From NCBI RefSeq assembly GCF_014193255.1, contig NZ_JACHZB010000002.1:248001-312000 (forward strand): a DNA stretch of 64,000 nt. Direction: 5' to 3'. The notes under the pieces were generated by a model that was not told the origin of the DNA, did no database searches, and saw only the letters and a program-made list of their open reading frames with translations. This DNA comes from Rhizobium sp. BK196. GTDB lineage: Bacteria; Pseudomonadota; Alphaproteobacteria; Rhizobiales; Rhizobiaceae. Positions 8,083-17,524 of this stretch are shown here, piece after piece. A program made the position numbers and the translations under genes. Position 1 is the stretch's first letter, and every line of letters begins with the position of its first letter.

Positions 8083-9180
8083 TTAGTTGGCCTTGAGGGC
8101 CATTTCCGTTTCGCCGTCGAACAGATGCATCCGCTCCTGATCGAACTCGAGCCAGATCTGTTCGTCGGGCGCGACGGCAATGGTCGGCGGGACGCTGACA
8201 TTGACGATGGCGCCGGAGAGAAACGCCTGTACGAAAGTCACGTCTCCGGTCGGCTCCACCGTGTAGGCCTTGGCAGGGACGGTCCCAGGCATCGCACTCT
8301 TGTGCAGCCTGATCGTCGAGTGGCGTGCGCCGAGCACGACTTTCCTGCTGGTTGCCCTCGTGACTTTCTGGGCGTTTTTTTGCGAAAGCTCGAGGCGCCA
8401 GCCCTCCGCGCTGGTCAACACCGTCTCGCCGCCTGCCGTTGATGCCTCCAGTGGGACAAGGCTCATCGCCGGGCTGCCGACGAAGCTGGCGACGAACATG
8501 TTCACCGGATGGGCAAAGACCTGCGCCGGAGTATCGTATTGCTGCAGATAGCCGCCGTTCATCACCGCCATCCTGTCGGCCATGGTCACGGCTTCGAGCT
8601 GGTCATGCGTCACATAGATGATCGTCGCCTTGAGGTCCTGGTGAAAACGCTTGATCTCCGAGCGCATCTGCACGCGCAGCTTTGCGTCGAGGTTGGAAAG
8701 TGGTTCATCCATCAGGAATACTGCCGGATCGCGAACGAGGGCACGGCCGAGCGCTACGCGCTGCTGTTGCCCGCCGGAAAGTTCGCGTGGCTTGCGCTCG
8801 AGCAACTGCGTCATGTCGAGCACGCGCGCTGCTTCCCTGACCTTCTTGTCGATCTCGTCCCGCGGCAGTTTGCGCATCTGCAGCGGGAACGCCAGATTTT
8901 TGTAGACCGATTTCTGCGGATAGAGCGCGTAGTTCTGGAACACCATTGCGATGTCCCGGTCCTTGGGGTCAAGGTCATTGACCACTCGGTCACCGATGAC
9001 GATGTCGCCCGATGTGACCGGGATGAGCCCTGCGACAAGATTGAGCGTGGTTGTCTTGCCGCAGCCTGAAGGGCCGACGAGCGCAACGAATTCGCCGTCA
9101 TTGACCGTCAGCGAAACATCGTTGACAGCTTTGAATGCGCCATAGGTCTTGACCAGATCTTTGAGGACCACGTGGGCCAC
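8083..9180 (-). CDS. CUT1 sugar ABC transporter ATP-binding protein (UgpC/MalK-like)
   Basis: ATPase of a carbohydrate importer. Walker A GPSGCGKTT (residues ~36-44), Q-loop VFQNYALYP, signature [19 protein letters not shown], Walker B VFLMDEPLSNLD and the switch His in VTHDQ are all present, followed by the C-terminal regulatory beta domain (TOBE type) ending in LEFDQERMHLFDGETEMAL. I prefer GTG 9180 as the start because GGGAG lies 6 bases upstream; a TTG 6 bases earlier overlaps that site. Last of four transporter genes (binding protein, two permeases, ATPase) on the minus strand. Confidence 0.9.
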   Translation of the reverse strand: MAHVVLKDLVKTYGAFKAVNDVSLTVNDGEFVALVGPSGCGKTTTLNLVAGLIPVTSGDIVIGDRVVNDLDPKDRDIAMVFQNYALYPQKSVYKNLAFPLQMRKLPRDEIDKKVREAARVLDMTQLLERKPRELSGGQQQRVALGRALVRDPAVFLMDEPLSNLDAKLRVQMRSEIKRFHQDLKATIIYVTHDQLEAVTMADRMAVMNGGYLQQYDTPAQVFAHPVNMFVASFVGSPAMSLVPLEASTAGGETVLTSAEGWRLELSQKNAQKVTRATSRKVVLGARHSTIRLHKSAMPGTVPAKAYTVEPTGDVTFVQAFLSGAIVNVSVPPTIAVAPDEQIWLEFDQERMHLFDGETEMALKAN

Positions 9181-9190
9181 AGGCAACTCC

Positions 9191-10081
9191 CTAGTGTTTG
9201 ACTGCGCCTTCTGTGAGGGCGCGTACGAAGTAGCGTTGAAGAACGAGGAACAGGACCACGACGGGCACGCTCATCATGAAGCTTGCCGCCATCAGGCCCG
9301 GAAAGTCCGTCGTGTTTTCCGAGAAGAAGCGCTGGATGCCGACCGGCAGCGTCAATTGCTCGTTCTTGGACAGGAACGTGTAGGCGTAGATGTACTCGTT
9401 CCACGCGCCGATGAAGGAGTAGATCGCTGTGGCGATGATGCCTGGCGCCGATAGCGGCATCACGATCAGGACAAAGGCCTGGAACCGCGTTGCCCCGTCG
9501 ATGCGTGCGGCCTGCTCGAGCTGTACCGGAATGTTGTCGTAGAAGCCCTTGAGGAGCCAGATTGCCAGCGGCAGGCCGAATGTGAGGTAGGTAAGGACGA
9601 GCGACCCATGCGTGTTTACCAGCCCGATCGCGCGCATCAGGATGAAGAGCGGCACGAGAAAGATCACTGCCGGGAACATGTTGCGGAGCAAGACGGCGAA
9701 GAACAGAAAGTTCCGGCCCGGGAAGGTGAAGCGCGAAAACGCGTAGGCCGCAGGAACCGCCACGATCACCGAGAGGATGGTCGTGGCAGTGGAGACGAAA
9801 AGGCTGTTCCAGAAGAAGCGCAGGAAGTCCTGGCCGACGCTGTTTTGGGGATCGAGCAGCTTCTGATAGCTCGCGAGGGTCGGTTGGTCCGGCCACCATT
9901 GCGGCGGGAATTGCATGGCCGCGAAGCCGGATTTGATCGAGGTGATCAGCATCCAGATCATCGGCAGCGCGGTGTAAAGGAGCATGAACACCAGGAAGAT
10001 GCGTCCACCCCACCGCCACCCATCGATGCGCGCGAGGCGCCGCGCCTGACTTCGATGAGCAGTCTCGGCAATCGCGCTCAT
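9191..10081 (-). CDS. CUT1 sugar ABC transporter permease (MalG/UgpE-like)
   Basis: Inner-membrane permease of 296 residues. After a short basic N-terminus the first TM helix (IFLVFMLLYTALPMIWMLITS) is followed by a periplasmic loop and five further helices; the EAA motif for contact with the ATPase is at EQAARIDGATRFQAFVLIVMPLSAPGI. Its ATG overlaps the stop of the upstream permease (ATGA at 10078-10081), indicating translational coupling. Confidence 0.9.
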   Translation of the reverse strand: MSAIAETAHRSQARRLARIDGWRWGGRIFLVFMLLYTALPMIWMLITSIKSGFAAMQFPPQWWPDQPTLASYQKLLDPQNSVGQDFLRFFWNSLFVSTATTILSVIVAVPAAYAFSRFTFPGRNFLFFAVLLRNMFPAVIFLVPLFILMRAIGLVNTHGSLVLTYLTFGLPLAIWLLKGFYDNIPVQLEQAARIDGATRFQAFVLIVMPLSAPGIIATAIYSFIGAWNEYIYAYTFLSKNEQLTLPVGIQRFFSENTTDFPGLMAASFMMSVPVVVLFLVLQRYFVRALTEGAVKH

Positions 10082-11037
10082 TCGCTTCCGTCCTTCCGTT
10101 CGTTACCGCTCAGCGCACGGACGTAGAAGTAGCCGAGCGACATCAGGATCAGGAACAGCAGCACCGAATAGGCCGATGCCACCCCCCAGCGCTGGCGGCC
10201 GAAGGCGAGTTCATAAATGTGGGTGATCCAGATATGCGATGCGTTCGACGGCCCGCCGCCGGTCATGATCCAGGGGATGATGAAGGAATTGAAGTTGGCC
10301 ACTGCGAGCAGAAGGATCGTCACCGTCGAGACGTTTCTCAGGTGCGGAAAGGTGACGTGCCAGAACCGCTGCCAAGCATTGGCTCCGTCGACTTTTGCGG
10401 CGCGCAGCAACTGGTCGGGAACTGTCTGCAGGCCAGCCATCATCATGATCATGGCAAACGGAAACTCTCGCCAGATATTGACGACGATCAACGAGGGCAG
10501 CACCGTGCTGACGCTGTCGATGAAATTCGGCGGCCGATCCGCCAATCCGAGGCCGACGAGCACCGCGCCGATGATCCCGAAGTCCGAATGGTAGATCCAC
10601 TTCCAGATATAGGACGCGGCGACCGCGCTGATGACCCAGGGAATGATCAGGATGGCGCGCAGGATGCCGCGGCCAACAAAGTCGCGGTGGAGCGCCAGGG
10701 CACAGGCAAATCCCAGGACAAATGAGATGAAAGTGGATCCCAGCGTCCAGATAAGAGTATTCGAGGTGACCTTCCAGAACACCGGACTTGTGAGGATGGC
10801 GATGTAGTTGTCGAGGCCGACAAAAATCTTGTCTCGAAGCTGCAGGCCAGGCGGAGTATTGAAGAATGACAGCTCGATCGTATAGTAGATAGGGTAGGCG
10901 ATGACGATGAGCATCACTGCGATCGAAGGAAGCACATACGCGTAGTCAGCGCGATGCTCCCAGATCTTTCGCAGCACACCGAACCTGTCGGGTTGCAGTC
11001 TTCGGCGCGCCTCGGCCTTGCCAGTCAAGATCGTCAC
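10078..11037 (-). CDS. CUT1 sugar ABC transporter permease (MalF/UgpA-like)
   Basis: 319-residue permease with about six TM helices (first: YAYVLPSIAVMLIVIAYPIYYTI) and the EAA loop LRAAKVDGANAWQRFWHVTFPHLRNV. It starts with GTG at 11037, preceded by GAGGGCAGG. It lies 75 bp after the binding-protein gene, with a strong stem-loop in that gap, and overlaps the next permease by 4 bp. Confidence 0.9.
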   Translation of the reverse strand: MTILTGKAEARRRLQPDRFGVLRKIWEHRADYAYVLPSIAVMLIVIAYPIYYTIELSFFNTPPGLQLRDKIFVGLDNYIAILTSPVFWKVTSNTLIWTLGSTFISFVLGFACALALHRDFVGRGILRAILIIPWVISAVAASYIWKWIYHSDFGIIGAVLVGLGLADRPPNFIDSVSTVLPSLIVVNIWREFPFAMIMMMAGLQTVPDQLLRAAKVDGANAWQRFWHVTFPHLRNVSTVTILLLAVANFNSFIIPWIMTGGGPSNASHIWITHIYELAFGRQRWGVASAYSVLLFLILMSLGYFYVRALSGNERKDGSE

Positions 11038-11065
11038 TATGCCTGCCCTCGTTCTTTGGAAGAAA

Positions 11066-11092
11066 CCGGCTGCGGTGTCGGCGCAGCCGGTC
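11066..11092 (-). promoter_or_regulatory. Stem-loop after the binding-protein gene
   Basis: Perfect 10-bp stem, ACCGGCTGCG (11066-11075) with CGCAGCCGGT (11083-11092), 7-base loop, 20 bp past the binding-protein stop and before the first permease. No T-run follows, so mRNA 3'-end protection or partial attenuation fits better than full termination. Confidence 0.75.
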
Positions 11093-11112
11093 AGATCGTG
11101 GTCAGGCTTGGA

Positions 11113-12591
11113 CTAGAGACCGCCGTCCATCAGGTCTTTGACCTTCTTTGCCGCGTCGTCCGCTGCTTGGTCGACGGTCATGGCTCCTGTCAGAGCATTC
11201 TGCAGCATGTCCGGGACGATGATATTCATGATCTCAGGCGACTGTGGCAGCGCCGGGAAGGGGATGCCGTATGGCAGCATCGAGGTCGTGACATCAAGGA
11301 ACTTGATACTATCAAGACGTTCCTTCATCCATTTGGTCTTGAAGCCGTTAAGGTTTCCCGGGTTCGAGCCGGCATAGGCCATCTTCAGCGACCATTCCGG
11401 GCTCGTCCACATGCAGATGATAGCCTTTGCTGCCGGCTCGTCTACCTTGCCGCCCTCGACATATTCGGGCTTCAGGATGTGAATGTTGGAGCCGCCAAAC
11501 ACGACGGCACGCTTGCCGTCCGGGCCTGTCGGAATGAGGCCGTAGCGCATGTTGTCGATGACAGTCTGCGCTTTTTCCTTGTCGCTTCCTGTCGTCTTCT
11601 TCTGCAGGTCGAGCATGACGTTATAGTCTGACGGGTGCGAGATCATCATGCCGAGCTGGCCAGCCAGGAAGAGGGGCTGGTTATCGGCCTGCTGGTTTGT
11701 GAGCGCCGAAACCGGAACCGACTTGTCGCGAACATACATGTCGTAGGAGGCTTGCAATGCCGCCTTGCTTTGCGGGCTATTGAGCTCGACTTCCTTATAG
11801 GTCGGGTTGGCAGCAGCTTCGTCGAAGACGCCGCCGCCATAGGCCCACAGCTGTGGCATGAAACGGTACGGCGTATTGCCTGCATTCTTGCGTGCCACGA
11901 GGCCGTAACCTGCAACGCCGAGCTTGTCGTGGATCTGCTTGGAATATTTGACGACATCGTCCCAGGTTGCCGGAGCCTTGTCCGGATCGAGGCCCGCACG
12001 CTTGAAGATGTCGGCGTTCCAGATGAACGCCATCGTTTCATTATTGGTCGGAATGCCGTAGGTTACCCCCTCCCAGGTCACGGCCTTCATCGCACCGGGC
12101 CAGAAGTCCTCGGTCGAATAGCCTACATCCTCGGGTTTGAGCGGCTGCAGATAGCCCTTTGAGGCGAACTCGGTGCCACCCAGGATTTGCAGACGGACCG
12201 CCATGGGCGCTGCATTGCCAAGGAGCGCGGTCCGGAACTTGTCCAGCAGGTCATTATAAGTGAGGGCTTGTTCCTCAAGCTGGATGTTTGGATAGGTTTT
12301 GCGGAAGGTCTCGAAGAAGTCCTTGTAATACTGCCGCAGGAGGTCGGGATCGCCCTCGAACACGCCTTGGTACCAGAAAGTCAGTCGCCCCTTGTAGTCG
12401 AGCGGAGTGACCTTGCCGCAATCGCCGGCCGTGTCAAAATCCTGTGTGCCGGCGATGGAGCGAACGTATTCCGGCGACCATTTGCTTAAATCGACCGGCG
12501 CGCCCAGCGCAGACGCGGACATCAACGATACCATTAAAGCAGTCGAAATGGTGCCGCGCAGGACGGCACGGCCGAGTGAAATCCTCGTCAT
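11113..12591 (-). CDS. Extracellular solute-binding protein family 1 (sugar type)
   Basis: Periplasmic substrate receptor of the CUT1 importer encoded downstream. 492 residues with an N-terminal signal peptide (RGTISTALMVSLMSASALGAP). Family 1 features include LTFWYQGVFEGDP, a ...YGIPTNNETMAFIWNADIFKRAGLDPDKAP segment typical of sugar-binding proteins, and ...MWTSPEWSLKMAYAGSNPGNL. ATG 12591 is preceded by GGGAGG with ideal spacing; an in-frame TTG 6 bases earlier is less likely. Divergent from the GntR gene at 12793. Presumably binds the oligo- or acid sugar processed by the four neighbouring enolase-superfamily enzymes; this is contextual inference. Confidence 0.88.
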   Translation of the reverse strand: MTRISLGRAVLRGTISTALMVSLMSASALGAPVDLSKWSPEYVRSIAGTQDFDTAGDCGKVTPLDYKGRLTFWYQGVFEGDPDLLRQYYKDFFETFRKTYPNIQLEEQALTYNDLLDKFRTALLGNAAPMAVRLQILGGTEFASKGYLQPLKPEDVGYSTEDFWPGAMKAVTWEGVTYGIPTNNETMAFIWNADIFKRAGLDPDKAPATWDDVVKYSKQIHDKLGVAGYGLVARKNAGNTPYRFMPQLWAYGGGVFDEAAANPTYKEVELNSPQSKAALQASYDMYVRDKSVPVSALTNQQADNQPLFLAGQLGMMISHPSDYNVMLDLQKKTTGSDKEKAQTVIDNMRYGLIPTGPDGKRAVVFGGSNIHILKPEYVEGGKVDEPAAKAIICMWTSPEWSLKMAYAGSNPGNLNGFKTKWMKERLDSIKFLDVTTSMLPYGIPFPALPQSPEIMNIIVPDMLQNALTGAMTVDQAADDAAKKVKDLMDGGL

Positions 12592-12728
12592 AGGCAACCT
12601 CCCAGGTTCTCTCCCATGCCGCTCTGCGTCGAGCGGTCTTTGCTCCCGGCCGTGGGACTTTCCCTAATGTATCCCTTCGACCTGATCATACGTTTTCAGA
12701 TCGAAGATTGTCTGTCAATGAGAGAAAT

Positions 12729-12773
12729 CGTACATTGTTTCCGGAAAATTTGCATGATATCCGAACATTGTGT
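12729..12773. promoter_or_regulatory. Possible GntR operator: repeated CGWACATTGTKT
   Basis: CGTACATTGTTT (12729-12740) and CGAACATTGTGT (12762-12773) are direct repeats 33 bp apart, about three helical turns, in the divergent region between the binding-protein gene and the GntR gene. Position suits control by the GntR protein, but no symmetric site is obvious. Confidence 0.35.
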
Positions 12774-12792
12774 GTATTTACTGGGGACAGTC

Positions 12793-13503
12793 TTGGCCGA
12801 AACAAGTGATTTTAAAGCGCAACCACCCGAAGGCATCGACGCTATGGGGGCCTCCAGCGAGGGCGCCTCGCTCTATCAGCTGATCAGGGAAGACATCATC
12901 GAGGGGCGGCTCGCTGCTAACGAGCGGCTTGTTGTCACCGATCTCGCCCGACGCCACGGCACCTCAACCAATCCTGTGCGCGAGGCTCTGCAACTGCTGC
13001 GCGGGGAGGGCTTTGTCACCTTCGTTCCCAATCGCGGAGCGCGTGTGAGGCCCATAGATCAGGATTTCGTCCGGGACATCTACGAGATCGGGGTCTTGAT
13101 CGAGCCGGCACTGACGAAATGGTTCGTGAATATGGCCACCGTCGAGGACATTGCTGAACTCGAACGCATCCAAGGCCTGATTGAAGAGAACAACTTCGCC
13201 GATCCGTTCAGGCACAGCGAGCTGGACACCGCCTTTCACACCGTCATGTACCAAAAGCACTACAACCGCCATGCCGCCGAACTTTGGTGGAAGCATCGCG
13301 AAGTGCTGCGAGCCGTGAGCCGGCGTTTCGACTTCACGCTCGCCCGGCGTGCCGCGATCCTGAGCGAGCATCGCGAGCTCATCGCGCATGTAAAAGCAGG
13401 ACATGCGAACGAGGCAGCCGACCTCATTGCACGCCATGTCGAGGGCTCCGGCCGGCACATCCTCGAACACATGCGTGCGCGTAATGCCGCTCGAGCAGGA
13501 TAG
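12793..13503 (+). CDS. GntR-family regulator, FadR/FCD type
   Basis: Winged-helix regulator with HTH at about residues 30-85 (SLYQLIREDIIEGRLAANERL ... STNPVREALQLLRGEGFV) and an all-helical FCD ligand domain whose metal-site residues are probably in DTAFHTVMYQ and ILSEHRELIAHV...LIARHVEGSGRHI. FCD regulators respond to organic or sugar acids, matching the enolase-superfamily genes around it. Start uncertain: TTG 12793 has GGGGA at good spacing; ATG 12844 (MGASSEG) would still include the whole HTH. An earlier in-frame ATG at 12616 would run through the promoter region and is unlikely. Confidence 0.85.
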   Translation: MAETSDFKAQPPEGIDAMGASSEGASLYQLIREDIIEGRLAANERLVVTDLARRHGTSTNPVREALQLLRGEGFVTFVPNRGARVRPIDQDFVRDIYEIGVLIEPALTKWFVNMATVEDIAELERIQGLIEENNFADPFRHSELDTAFHTVMYQKHYNRHAAELWWKHREVLRAVSRRFDFTLARRAAILSEHRELIAHVKAGHANEAADLIARHVEGSGRHILEHMRARNAARAG

Positions 13504-13557
13504 AATCCGGAACCCTCAGTATCGTTATCCCCACCAGTTCAGTTAAAGGCAGTTGAG

Positions 13558-14724
13558 ATGAAAATCACCAGCGTTCGGCCGTGGCTTATCAAATCCGATG
13601 CTTCTTATTGGGGAGAGTTCCTGTTCGTCGAAGTGACGACAGACGAGGGGGTGAGCGGCTGGGGCGAGATCACCACCACGACAAGGCTCGCCAATCGCGC
13701 CCTCTGCACGATCTTGCGGCAGATCGGTGCCGCTATTGCCGGCGAAGACCCTGCGCGGATCGAGTATCTGTGGCACAAGATATTCCGCAACTTCACCTAC
13801 ATGGGCAGTCGCGGTGCGGCAGTCGAATGCATAAGCGCCATCGACATCGCTCTCTGGGACATCCGCGGCAAAGTTCTTGGCAAGCCGATTTATGAACTCT
13901 TGGGCGGACCGGTACGCGATGAGGTTTCGCTCTACACCCATCCCGATCAGTGTAAGTTTACCAACAAGGAGGCTGTGGTCCGGGAAATCAGAGACATCGT
14001 CGAGTCTGGCCACACTGCGCTCAAGTTCGATCCTTTCCCCCACCAGGGCCGCACCGCTGATGGGCAGCCTCGCGAGCAGCGGGATGGCTATCTCGATGGC
14101 AGCATGACCCGCAAGGATGAGCGCGAAGCCGCCGAACTTACCGCCCTGATCCGCGAAACGGCAGGCCCCGACATCGACATCCTCATCGATGCCCATGGTC
14201 GCTTTGACGTCCCGACCGCCATCCGCCTTTGCCGGAGCCTCGAGGAGGCCGGTCAGATCGACTGGTTTGAGGAGCCCTGTCCACCGGAGAGCCTCAACGC
14301 GCTCAAGCAAGTCCGTGAAAAGGTCAGCGCCGCTATCTCATGGGGCGAGCGTGGCCACACGAAGTGGGATTTCGTGCCGGTGCTCGAAAACAAGCTTGCC
14401 GACTACATCATGCCTGACGTCACCTGGACCGGTGGCATTACCGAACTCAAGAAGATTTCTGCCCTATGCGAAGCCTACTATATCCCGGTTTCGCCCCATG
14501 ACGCCGCAGGCCCGATCAACGTGGTTGCGGGAGCGCAGGTGATGATGACCGTTCCCAATTTCTACAAGCTCGAAACGTCGGAGTGGAACCTCGGCAAATA
14601 TGATCACCTCATCGATGGGCCCCTTGATGTCTCGAATGGCAGCCTCAAGCTTACCTCCAAGCCTGGTCTCGGCGTCGAGATGAACCGCGACTACCTTCAA
14701 GATCACGAGATCGAGCTCGACTAG
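13558..14724 (+). CDS. Mandelate racemase/muconate lactonizing enzyme family protein (second paralogue)
   Basis: 388-residue enolase-superfamily enzyme. Capping domain with SAIDIALWDIRGKVLGKPIYELLGG, barrel ligands Asp211 (DAHGRF, with His213), Glu238 (WFEEP) and Glu264 (SWGERGHTKWDF), and His314 (SPHDAAGPI). This arrangement resembles galactonate/mannonate-type acid sugar dehydratases more than muconate cycloisomerases. First of three tandem enolase-superfamily genes on the plus strand, 54 bp after the GntR gene. AAGG lies 8 bases before the ATG. Confidence 0.85.
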   Translation: MKITSVRPWLIKSDASYWGEFLFVEVTTDEGVSGWGEITTTTRLANRALCTILRQIGAAIAGEDPARIEYLWHKIFRNFTYMGSRGAAVECISAIDIALWDIRGKVLGKPIYELLGGPVRDEVSLYTHPDQCKFTNKEAVVREIRDIVESGHTALKFDPFPHQGRTADGQPREQRDGYLDGSMTRKDEREAAELTALIRETAGPDIDILIDAHGRFDVPTAIRLCRSLEEAGQIDWFEEPCPPESLNALKQVREKVSAAISWGERGHTKWDFVPVLENKLADYIMPDVTWTGGITELKKISALCEAYYIPVSPHDAAGPINVVAGAQVMMTVPNFYKLETSEWNLGKYDHLIDGPLDVSNGSLKLTSKPGLGVEMNRDYLQDHEIELD

Positions 14725-14777
14725 CTAGCAGCGCTGAACGCCACCCAAAGTGCCCCCGACCAGAACGAGGATAAATC

Positions 14778-16139
14778 ATGCTAGAGGCAGATGGAGCCGA
14801 CGAGGCGCTCAATCGGGTAAGTACGCATTCCAAGCCATCCGAACTTCGCATCACCGACATGCGGGTAGCCGAGATTGTCGGCGCGCCGTTCACCTCAGCG
14901 CTGCTGAAGATTTACACCAACCAAGGCATTGTCGGGCTCGGCGAGGTGCGCGACGGCGCGAGCGCCACCTACGCGCTGATGCTGAAGAGCCGGTTGCTTG
15001 GCGAGAACCCCTGCGACATCGACCGCCTGTTTCGCCGCATCAAGCAGTTCGGCGGGCACGGCCGGCAAGGCGGCGGCGTATCGGCGGTCGAAATCGCGTT
15101 GTGGGATCTTGCCGGCAAGGCCTATGGCGTTCCCATCTACCAGATGCTCGGCGGCCGTTTTCGGGAGAAAGTGCGCGTCTACTGCGATACCGACGCGACG
15201 GTGCCGAGCGGCATCGAGACCGGGAGACGTCTCAAGCAGCGCATGGAGCTCGGCTTCACCTTCCTCAAGATGGATCTGGGGCTGATGCAGATCGCCGATG
15301 TGCCCGGTGCGGTCGTGTTTCCGGCTGGCTCGCTGGAAGGATACCGCGACGACCCCCGTCGCGGACCGCTGAAAACCATTGAAGAGCGGCGCGCCCGCAA
15401 CGCTAAGTACGATTTGCATAACATTCCGCACCCGTTTACCGGCCTGCACTTTTCCGACAAGGGCCTCGACCTGCTTGAGCAATACATCGCCGAGGTTCGT
15501 GAGGTCATCGGTATGGATGTGCCGCTGGCGATTGACCATATCGGCCATATCTCGATGCAGAACGGCATTCGCCTTGCCAGGCGCATTGAAAAATATGTCC
15601 CAGCCTGGCTCGAGGATGTGATCCCATGGCAATATACCGAGCAATACCGACAACTGCAGGACGCCACCACGGTGCCGATCTGTACCGGCGAGGATATATA
15701 CCTCAAGGAAGGCTTCGAGCCTCTGCTCAGGAGCGGCGGCGTCTCCGTTATCCACCCTGATCTGCTCACCAGCGGCGGCATCCTCGAGACTAAAAAGATT
15801 GGCGACATGGCGCAGGACCGTGGTGTCGCCATGGCTATCCACATGGCAGAAAGTCCAATCGCGGCAATGGCCGCGGCACATGTCGCGACCGCGACCGAGA
15901 ATTTCATGGCGCTCGAATACCACTCGGCCGATGTCGACTGGTGGGACGACATCGTCACCGGCCTTCCGAAGCCGCTGGTGAAGGATGGCTTCATTACCGT
16001 TTCGGACAAGCCGGGCCTGGGAATCGACGATGTCGTCGACGAGGTGATCTCGCAGCATCTGCAGCCCGGTGTCAGCGGCATTTGGCTGCCTACCGATCAC
16101 TGGGACGATGAATATTCCTGGGACCGCACCTGGAGCTGA
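14778..16139 (+). CDS. Enolase-superfamily enzyme, long divergent form (third paralogue)
   Basis: 453 residues, longer than usual for the mandelate racemase group (~380-400), with a ~24-residue N-terminal extension and an extended insert around residues 175-230 ([19 protein letters not shown]...HNIPHPFTG). Metal ligands Asp253 (AIDHIGHI), Glu279 (LEDVIPW) and Glu305 (TGEDIYL) are kept, and His355 (AIHMAES) may be catalytic. The ligand motifs IDH, LED and GED differ from the DAH/FEEP/GER motifs of the second paralogue, so a different substrate is likely. The C-terminus [18 protein letters not shown] is Trp/Asp rich. GAGG precedes the ATG; the next gene starts 17 bp after the stop. Confidence 0.8.
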   Translation: MLEADGADEALNRVSTHSKPSELRITDMRVAEIVGAPFTSALLKIYTNQGIVGLGEVRDGASATYALMLKSRLLGENPCDIDRLFRRIKQFGGHGRQGGGVSAVEIALWDLAGKAYGVPIYQMLGGRFREKVRVYCDTDATVPSGIETGRRLKQRMELGFTFLKMDLGLMQIADVPGAVVFPAGSLEGYRDDPRRGPLKTIEERRARNAKYDLHNIPHPFTGLHFSDKGLDLLEQYIAEVREVIGMDVPLAIDHIGHISMQNGIRLARRIEKYVPAWLEDVIPWQYTEQYRQLQDATTVPICTGEDIYLKEGFEPLLRSGGVSVIHPDLLTSGGILETKKIGDMAQDRGVAMAIHMAESPIAAMAAAHVATATENFMALEYHSADVDWWDDIVTGLPKPLVKDGFITVSDKPGLGIDDVVDEVISQHLQPGVSGIWLPTDHWDDEYSWDRTWS

Positions 16140-16156
16140 GGCAAGAGGGACCGAAG

Positions 16157-17356
16157 ATGAAGATTACCGATCTCCGCTGCGCTGTCATCGGCAGACACCC
16201 GATCGTACGCATCGTAACCGACGAGGGCCTCTATGGCTTGGGCGAAGTCGAATTTACCAAATCCTACCTCAAGCCCTTCGTGCTGCATTTCCGCGAGGCG
16301 CTGATCGGCGAGGATCCGACCGATGTCGAAAGAGTCATGCTGAAGATCCGCCAACGCGGCTCTTTCAAGCCGTACGGCGCGGCAGTGAGCGCTATCGAGC
16401 ATGCGCTGTGGGATATTGCCGGCAAGGCTGCGGGCGTGCCCGTCTATAAGCTGCTCGGCGGCAAGGTGCGCGACAAGGTGCGCGTCTACAACGGCTCGAT
16501 CCGCCAGAAACGCACGGGAGACCGGCCGGAAGATTACGCCGCAGACGTCAAATGGATGATGGAGCAGCCACAGAACTTCTTCATGATCAAGCAAGGAATC
16601 TCGTTCCACTCCAACATGAAGGATACGGTTGAGGACTTCCACTACGGCGTGACGCAGACGAAGGCCGGCTATCACGGCGCCATGGATCAGGGCGTGATCA
16701 GCGAGCGTGGGTTCAATCACATGCTCGACTGCGTGATCGCGATGAAGGAGGTGCTGGGGGACAAAGTCAGCCTGGCGCTCGACTGCGGTCCGGGCTGGAT
16801 GCTGCCCGATGCGATCAAGTTCGCTCACGCGGTTGAGAAGTACAATTTGATGTGGCTCGAGGACATGCTGACGGGCGACTACGTGCCGTGGGTCAATCCG
16901 CAGGCTTATCGGGAACTGACGATTTCCACCTCGACGCCGATCCACACTGGCGAGCAGATCTACCTGCGGCACAATTTCAAGGAGCTGATCGAGACGCAGG
17001 CGGTACGCGTCATCGGCCCCGATCCAGCCGATATTGGCGGTATTGCCGAGCTCAAATGGGTCGCCGAGCACGCCTACATGCACTCGATCCTGATGGCACC
17101 GCACGGCACGGCCAACGGCCTGCTAGGCCTCGGCGCGCTGATCAATGTCTGCGCCACCTTGCCTGCAAATTACGTCGCATTCGAATATCCGAGCGCTTCC
17201 GACCCTTGGTGGGAGGATCTGGTCATCGGTTTGCCGCCTCAGATCGTGAAGGACAGCATGGTGGACCTGCTGGAAGCGCCGGGGCTCGGCCTCGATATCG
17301 ACGCTGAAGGGGCCAGGAGATATCTCAGCGAAGAGGATGCGGGCTTTTTCGACTGA
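16157..17356 (+). CDS. Enolase-superfamily enzyme (fourth paralogue)
   Basis: 399 residues. Capping domain with SAIEHALWDIAGKAAGVPVYKLLGG, ligands Asp209 (LALDCGPGW), Glu235 (WLEDM) and Glu266 (HTGEQIYL), and His316 (APHGTANG). Residues 140-180 hold an unusual insert rich in aromatic residues and His (ISFHSNMKDTVEDFHYG). By its LED and TGE motifs it pairs with the third paralogue rather than with the first two. AGAGGG precedes the ATG. Probably the last gene of the GntR-led operon. Confidence 0.82.
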   Translation: MKITDLRCAVIGRHPIVRIVTDEGLYGLGEVEFTKSYLKPFVLHFREALIGEDPTDVERVMLKIRQRGSFKPYGAAVSAIEHALWDIAGKAAGVPVYKLLGGKVRDKVRVYNGSIRQKRTGDRPEDYAADVKWMMEQPQNFFMIKQGISFHSNMKDTVEDFHYGVTQTKAGYHGAMDQGVISERGFNHMLDCVIAMKEVLGDKVSLALDCGPGWMLPDAIKFAHAVEKYNLMWLEDMLTGDYVPWVNPQAYRELTISTSTPIHTGEQIYLRHNFKELIETQAVRVIGPDPADIGGIAELKWVAEHAYMHSILMAPHGTANGLLGLGALINVCATLPANYVAFEYPSASDPWWEDLVIGLPPQIVKDSMVDLLEAPGLGLDIDAEGARRYLSEEDAGFFD

Positions 17357-17524
17357 ACCCTCCTCCGCCCGCCGCGCGCATCTGATCTGCTCAAGGGCAA
17401 GGATCCGTTCAAGGGAATGCCGGCGATACCATCGATGCAAAGACTGCGGGCCTCGCTCGGTGGCGATCCGAAATACGACACCTGCAAGGCGTTCGCGCGG
17501 CGGCCTCCGACATGATGAACCCGC

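Noticed and set aside
6247..8442. 731-codon plus-strand open frame
   Set aside because: It is the reverse-frame shadow of the RraA-like, enolase-superfamily and ATPase genes on the minus strand, all of which have recognisable motifs and RBSs; the long frame has none.
14895..16100. 401-codon minus-strand frame (also 16097-17104 and 38396-39505 minus, 27256-28572 plus)
   Set aside because: Each lies fully opposite a well-supported enzyme or ATPase gene; high GC third positions keep the opposite strand open.
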